Source: JBDSLU01 sp039916225
Lineage (GTDB): Bacteria > Acidobacteriota > Vicinamibacteria > Vicinamibacterales > Vicinamibacteraceae
NCBI GenBank assembly: GCA_039916225.1
Contig: JBDSLU010000206.1
Span: 1 to 17,879 of the forward strand
DNA: 17,879 bases
Direction: 5' to 3'
In this document: positions 14,657 through 17,879 of the stretch, piece by piece
Layout: every line of letters begins with the position of its first letter
Position numbering within the stretch: the first letter of the stretch is position 1
Made by a program: the position numbers and the translations under genes
Notes under the pieces: generated by a model
Database searches by the model: none
What the model saw: the letters and a program-made list of their open reading frames with translations, nothing else
What the model was told of the DNA's origin: nothing

Positions 14657-15992
14657 ACCGTCGACGGACGATCGGCGTATCGCCTTCATCGCCGCCAGCA
14701 CGTGGCACGGCTCGCTCGACCGCGCCGAGACCATGCTGGCCGCGCATCCCGACCTGGTGAGCAGCGACATCCACATCGCCGCCATCCTCGGCGACGACGC
14801 CGCCGTACGAGCGCATCTCGCGCGGGATCCCTCGTGCGTGAGCGCGAGGAGTGAGCCGTATGGCGCGGACGCGCTCACGCATCTGTGCCTGTCCAAATAC
14901 CTGCGACTCGATCCGGCGCGCACGGATGCGTTCCTGGCGGCGGCAACGGCGCTGCTCGACGCCGGCGCGGATCCCAACGGGGGCTTCTGGACCAGCGGCG
15001 AAGACCCGGAACACGAGACACCGCTCTACGGCGCCGCCGGCGTCGCGCATCACGCGACGTTGACGCGTCTGCTCCTCGAGCGCGGCGCCGATCCGAACGA
15101 CGGCGAGGCTGTCTACCACTCGCCGGAAACGGACGACAACGCGGCCCTGCAGGCGCTGGTCGAGACAGGCCGTCTCACCAGTGACAGCTTGTCGATGATG
15201 CTGCTCCGCAAGCACGATTGGCACGACTGCGACGGCGCGATGTATCTGCTCGAGCACGGCGCGGACGCCAACGCCGCGTGGGGATCGGGAGGCCGGCGAC
15301 CGCTGCACCACGCGCTGGCCCGCAGCAACCGGCTCGCCATGATCGAGCTGCTGCTCGACCACGGCGCCGATCCGACACTGACCACGGACGACGACGACCT
15401 GAGCGGCATCGCCAGGGCGGCGCGGGAAGGCCGTCGCGACGTGCTCCAGTTGTTCGCGCAGCGAGGCGTCTCGCTCGAGTTGCCGGGCGTCGACGGCCTC
15501 ATCGCCGCCTGCGCGCTGGACGACACCATTGCCGTGCAGCGACTCGCGCAGGATCCCGCCCTGGCAAAGGGCGCGCTCGCGATGGGCGGCGACCTGCTGG
15601 CGCGGTTCGCTGGCAACGGCAACGCCGAGGGTGTCCGCCAGCTCCTCGATCTCGGCGTCGACGTCGCGTCGCCGTTCCAGGAAGGCGACGGCTACTTCGC
15701 CGAGCCGCCGGGCAGCCTGGCCATCCATGTTGCGGCGTGGCGGGCGCAGCCGGCGATCGTGAAGCTGCTGCTCTACCGGGATTCGCCGGTCGATCGGCCC
15801 GATCCGAAGGGCCGCACACCTCTGGCGCTGGCCATCAAGGCCTGCGTGGATTCGTACTGGGCTCATCGCCGCACGCCGGAGTCCGTCGAGGCGCTCCTGC
15901 GCGCCGGGGCATCGCCTCACGGTGCCGGCGTGCAGTCGCCATCGGGCTACGCGGAGGTCGACGACCTCCTCGGCCGCTACACGGGGCACTGA
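14649..15992 (+). CDS. Ankyrin-repeat protein
   Basis: The 447-residue protein starts at ATG 14649 inside the end of the DUF3592 gene. Ankyrin units are evident at LLDAGADPN (102-110), ETPLYGAAGVAHHATLTRLL then LERGADPND (123-151), AMYLLEHGADANAA (197-210), RRPLHHALARSNRLAMIELL then LDHGADPTL (216-244), LAIHVAAWRAQPAIVKLLLY (357-376) and TPLALAIKA then SVEALLRAGASP (390-423). Several units between 245 and 340 are degenerate. There is no signal peptide or membrane segment. It would bind a partner protein that the sequence does not identify; the overlap with the membrane protein gene makes that the first candidate. Confidence 0.85.
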   Translation: MAEPSTDDRRIAFIAASTWHGSLDRAETMLAAHPDLVSSDIHIAAILGDDAAVRAHLARDPSCVSARSEPYGADALTHLCLSKYLRLDPARTDAFLAAATALLDAGADPNGGFWTSGEDPEHETPLYGAAGVAHHATLTRLLLERGADPNDGEAVYHSPETDDNAALQALVETGRLTSDSLSMMLLRKHDWHDCDGAMYLLEHGADANAAWGSGGRRPLHHALARSNRLAMIELLLDHGADPTLTTDDDDLSGIARAAREGRRDVLQLFAQRGVSLELPGVDGLIAACALDDTIAVQRLAQDPALAKGALAMGGDLLARFAGNGNAEGVRQLLDLGVDVASPFQEGDGYFAEPPGSLAIHVAAWRAQPAIVKLLLYRDSPVDRPDPKGRTPLALAIKACVDSYWAHRRTPESVEALLRAGASPHGAGVQSPSGYAEVDDLLGRYTGH

Positions 15993-16086
15993 CGGCGGGG
16001 CCGCGATCGTGGACATTTAGTGTCAGCGATGGCCAGGCCCGAGGCGGTCCTGACGGATCCGTCGCGCGTCAATTCAAGAGCGAAAC

Positions 16087-16099
16087 CTCACTGAGTGAG
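16087..16099. other. Small dyad in the 190-nt gap before the OmpA-type gene
   Basis: CTCAC-TGA-GTGAG is a perfect 5-bp-arm palindrome about 84 nt before the likely start. It may be an operator half or chance. The rest of the gap 15993-16182 shows no gene or terminator. Confidence 0.25.
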
Positions 16100-16182
16100 C
16101 GGTGCGTCGCTTCGCCGCCGCGGAGTGCCCGCGGCTTGCTGGCACGAGTCTGGCCTCACCGGCCGGCATGGAGACATCGCCG

Positions 16183-17007
16183 ATGCCGCACGCTCGCTGC
16201 CCACGCCCGTTCTCGTTCCGGCGCACGCTGACGCAGGCGCTGGTCTTCAGTCTCATTCCCTTGGGTACGGCGTTCGCGCAGGCGAACCAGGAGTTGCCGC
16301 ACGTGCGAGTGACCCGTGACAAGACGGAGATCGTGTCGCTGCGCGGGACCAACGATGTGCGCATGACGCCGCCCAAGGGAGCGGTACTCGAAGTCATCTA
16401 CATCGAAGGCGATCGCTACGCGCACCGTGACTCGAACTGGTACTGGGTGCTGCTCCCGCCCGATCCCTGGGCGACGCGTCCGGCGGGATGGGTCCGCGGC
16501 GACGCCGTCGAGCACGTGCCCCCGACGGCATCCGCGACGACGCCCTTGGCGAGCCGCTCCACGGTGACGCCAGCAAGCGCGATGCGGGTCGAAACATCCA
16601 ACGAAGCACGCGTGGGCGCACGAGAAGTCGAGGTCGCTTCCACCGCCGCGGTCCCTGCGGCGCCCGCCGTGTTCCCGGACGTGGTCCTGAACTTCCAGTT
16701 CGGCAGGAGCGAGTTGACCGAGGAAGCGAAGGCCAAGCTGGCCAACGCCCTGACGATACCGAAGCCGAACGCGCGGATGTCGGTTGCTCTCGAGGGCTAC
16801 GCCGACTGGGTCGGCGGCGAGACCTACAACGAGCAACTCGGTCTGGCCCGCGCCGAAAACGTGCGGCAATACCTGACCGAACAGCTCCGGATCTCGCCGG
16901 CAGCGATCAGCGTCGTCAGCTATGGCGAGAGCAACCCGACGGCTCCGAACACGACCCGGGAGGGCCGCGCGCAGAACCGCCGAGTGGTGATCAAGGCAGG
17001 CGCCTAG
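16183..17007 (+). CDS. Envelope protein with SH3-like domain and OmpA C-terminal domain
   Basis: From ATG 16183 the product is 274 residues. This start has GGAG nine nt upstream and gives a clean signal peptide (1-32, LTQALVFSLIPLGTAFA then Q). An ATG at 16168 and a GTG at 16102 are weaker options. Residues 40-113 resemble a bacterial SH3-type fold (VSLRGTNDVRMTPPKGAVLE through AGWVRGDAVEHV). A Ser/Thr/Ala-rich linker spans 114-163. Residues 165-271 are an OmpA-like peptidoglycan-binding domain: FQFGRSELTEEAKAKL, LEGYADWVGG (D208), NEQLGLARAENVRQYL, VVSYGESNP, and GRAQNRRVVI with R266/R267. The usual Asp and Arg for diaminopimelate contact appear present. It probably tethers to peptidoglycan in the periplasm, implying a diderm envelope. 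Confidence 0.85.
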   Translation: MPHARCPRPFSFRRTLTQALVFSLIPLGTAFAQANQELPHVRVTRDKTEIVSLRGTNDVRMTPPKGAVLEVIYIEGDRYAHRDSNWYWVLLPPDPWATRPAGWVRGDAVEHVPPTASATTPLASRSTVTPASAMRVETSNEARVGAREVEVASTAAVPAAPAVFPDVVLNFQFGRSELTEEAKAKLANALTIPKPNARMSVALEGYADWVGGETYNEQLGLARAENVRQYLTEQLRISPAAISVVSYGESNPTAPNTTREGRAQNRRVVIKAGA

Positions 17008-17032
17008 ATCACGAGGACGCGAGAGGGAATCG

Positions 17033-17521
17033 TCAGGCAGCCGCGAGAACGCCGTCGATCTGCGACATCGCCGCCTTCAGGCCCTCTTCCATGCCCATGC
17101 CGAGCAGCTTCTCGAGCGCCTCGAGTGAGGGGAAGGTGGTCAGCGTCACCATGCGCGTGCCGCCGTCGTGCGGCTCGAAGGTGAATCGCATCTTCATGTC
17201 GGGCATCTTGGGATCGGGCTGACCGTCGGCGCCGAGGAAGCCGTCTTTCACCTCGAACGTCCTGGGTTCGTCGACGGTCACGAACTCCCAGTAGCCCCTC
17301 GGCTTCTCTCCGTTCGGGCCGGACATGTAGTACTCGGAGCGGCCGCCGACCTTGAAGTCGTGGCGGACGAACGTGGCGGGCCACTGCGGCGGGCCCCAGA
17401 AGCGCTCGAGCTTTCGCGGATCAGCGTAGGCGGCCCACACCTTGGCGACGGGGGCGGCGAATTGGGCGACGACCTTCATCGTCAGGGCCTTGGTGTCCTT
17501 GTGAATCTCGACGACCGGCAT
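17033..17521 (-). CDS. AHSA1-type SRPBCC family protein
   Basis: The 162-residue protein begins at ATG 17521 with AAGGAG eight nt upstream. The START-like pattern of the Hsp90-ATPase-activator-homologue (AHSA1) branch is plain: FAAPVAKVWAAYADPRKLER then FWGPPQWP (21-48), the central FKVGGRSEYYMSGPNGEKPR then GYWEFVTVDEPRTFEV (56-91), and MRFTFEPHDGGTRMVTLTTF followed by GMGMEEGLKAAMSQIDGVLA. Such proteins form a hydrophobic ligand cavity; the ligand is not known. It is encoded next to an ArsR-family repressor, the standard pairing, and is convergent to the OmpA gene with a 25-nt gap. Confidence 0.87.
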   Translation of the reverse strand: MPVVEIHKDTKALTMKVVAQFAAPVAKVWAAYADPRKLERFWGPPQWPATFVRHDFKVGGRSEYYMSGPNGEKPRGYWEFVTVDEPRTFEVKDGFLGADGQPDPKMPDMKMRFTFEPHDGGTRMVTLTTFPSLEALEKLLGMGMEEGLKAAMSQIDGVLAAA

Positions 17522-17870
17522 GCGAGTCTCCTTGGGGTGAAGTGGCCAGCAGCTCGTCGAGCCGCGCGACGCGGGTGAGCCAGCGTTCCTCGAACTGCGC
17601 GAGGAGACGGTTGGCGCGGCGCACGGCGTCGGGATTGCCGGCCACGCGCTGGGCGCGACCGTCCTTCCGCTTGGTGACGAGCTTCGCCCGTTCCAGCACG
17701 GCCACGTGTTTTTGTACGGCTGCGAACGACATCTCGTAGCGGGCAGCCAGCTCGCTGACGGACGCGTCGGCGTCCATCACGCGGTGCAGGATGTCGCGGC
17801 GAGTGGCGTCGGCGAGTGCCCCGAACAGGTGATCCAGGGCCAGGCTCGACGGCTGTCTATCTACAACCAT
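17421..17870 (-). CDS. ArsR-family winged-helix repressor with apparent read-through tail
   Basis: The frame gives 149 residues from ATG 17870. Residues 10-32 (LALDHLFGALADATRRDILH) and 38-65 (VSELAARYEMSFAAVQKHVA then VLERAKLV) are the ArsR/HTH_20 winged helix. RKDGRAQRV (69-77) is the wing. The fold is complete by about LDELLATS (104-111), where relatives normally stop. The remaining 38 residues are low-complexity and come from reading 101 nt into the SRPBCC gene in another frame. At 17532-17534 the frame has CAA just before the SRPBCC ribosome site, and a TAA there would give the usual compact end. It probably represses this two-gene operon through the palindrome over its start codon. Confidence 0.8.
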   Translation of the reverse strand: MVVDRQPSSLALDHLFGALADATRRDILHRVMDADASVSELAARYEMSFAAVQKHVAVLERAKLVTKRKDGRAQRVAGNPDAVRRANRLLAQFEERWLTRVARLDELLATSPQGDSHAGRRDSQGHQGPDDEGRRPIRRPRRQGVGRLR

Positions 17871-17879
17871 CTGGTTGTA
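17862..17879. promoter_or_regulatory. Palindromic operator overlapping the ArsR start codon
   Basis: TACAACC (17862-17868), a 4-nt spacer and GGTTGTA (17873-17879) form a perfect 7-bp-arm dyad running to the window edge. On the minus strand the ATG of the repressor lies within it. The position fits autoregulation by the ArsR-type protein; similar ACAACC/GGTTGT palindromes precede comparable ArsR-SRPBCC pairs as I recall them. Confidence 0.65.

Noticed and set aside
13328..16016. Minus-strand frames of 549 and 467 codons opposite the adhesin end and ankyrin gene
   Set aside because: They lie antisense to genes with repeat motifs and have no features of their own.
15993..16182. Possible insertion-sequence remnant before the OmpA-type gene (GGACATTTAGTGTC and CTCACTGAGTGAG dyads)
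   Set aside because: The dyads are short and no transposase fragment or paired end is visible, so it cannot be supported.

Overview
The window is GC-rich (roughly 65-70%), densely coded bacterial chromosome. It has no rRNA, tRNA, CRISPR array, transposase gene or clear rho-independent terminator. The content best fits a soil-type Acidobacteriota of the Vicinamibacteria kind. Pointers are a secreted YVTN-propeller protein ending in four adhesion-like repeats, TACAAT-type -10 boxes only 5-6 nt from start codons, and LuxR/FAD-oxidoreductase and ArsR/SRPBCC pairs. This placement is an inference from style, not a marker-gene result.

Layout: (1) 1-2880, plus strand: the 3' part of a large LuxR-type regulator interrupted by an in-frame TAG at 631-633, then a 9-bp-arm dyad, then an FAD-dependent oxidoreductase. 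(2) 2838-6807, minus strand, transcribed right to left: a small helical protein, a C-terminally shortened nucleotidyltransferase, a large TPR protein, and an AAA/DUF4143 ATPase with a perfect 11-bp-arm hairpin just before its start. (3) 6862-10265, plus strand: a malonyl-CoA-synthetase-like ligase (matB type) and a MatC-type dicarboxylate carrier, together a plausible malonate uptake and activation unit. They are split by an about 0.69 kb lower-GC insert that carries one minus-strand gene and is bounded by a 35-bp direct repeat of the matB 3' end. (4) 10272-14149: a small one-pass membrane protein and a 1101-aa secreted multidomain protein. (5) 14159-17007: a DUF3592 membrane protein overlapping an ankyrin-repeat protein, then an SH3-like/OmpA envelope protein. 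(6) 17033-17870, minus strand: an ArsR-family repressor and an AHSA1/SRPBCC protein, with a palindromic operator over the repressor start codon.

The most unusual structure is the matB/matC insert. Joining matB directly to the downstream repeat copy recreates a 4-nt GTGA stop/start overlap with matC, so the ancestral operon can be read off the sequence. The insert looks like a single-gene cassette that entered at the matB stop codon while leaving both flanking reading frames intact. Also notable are single-base events that appear to break or extend genes (LuxR TAG; ArsR apparent stop loss), the shortened nucleotidyltransferase, and three strong dyads at regulatory positions.
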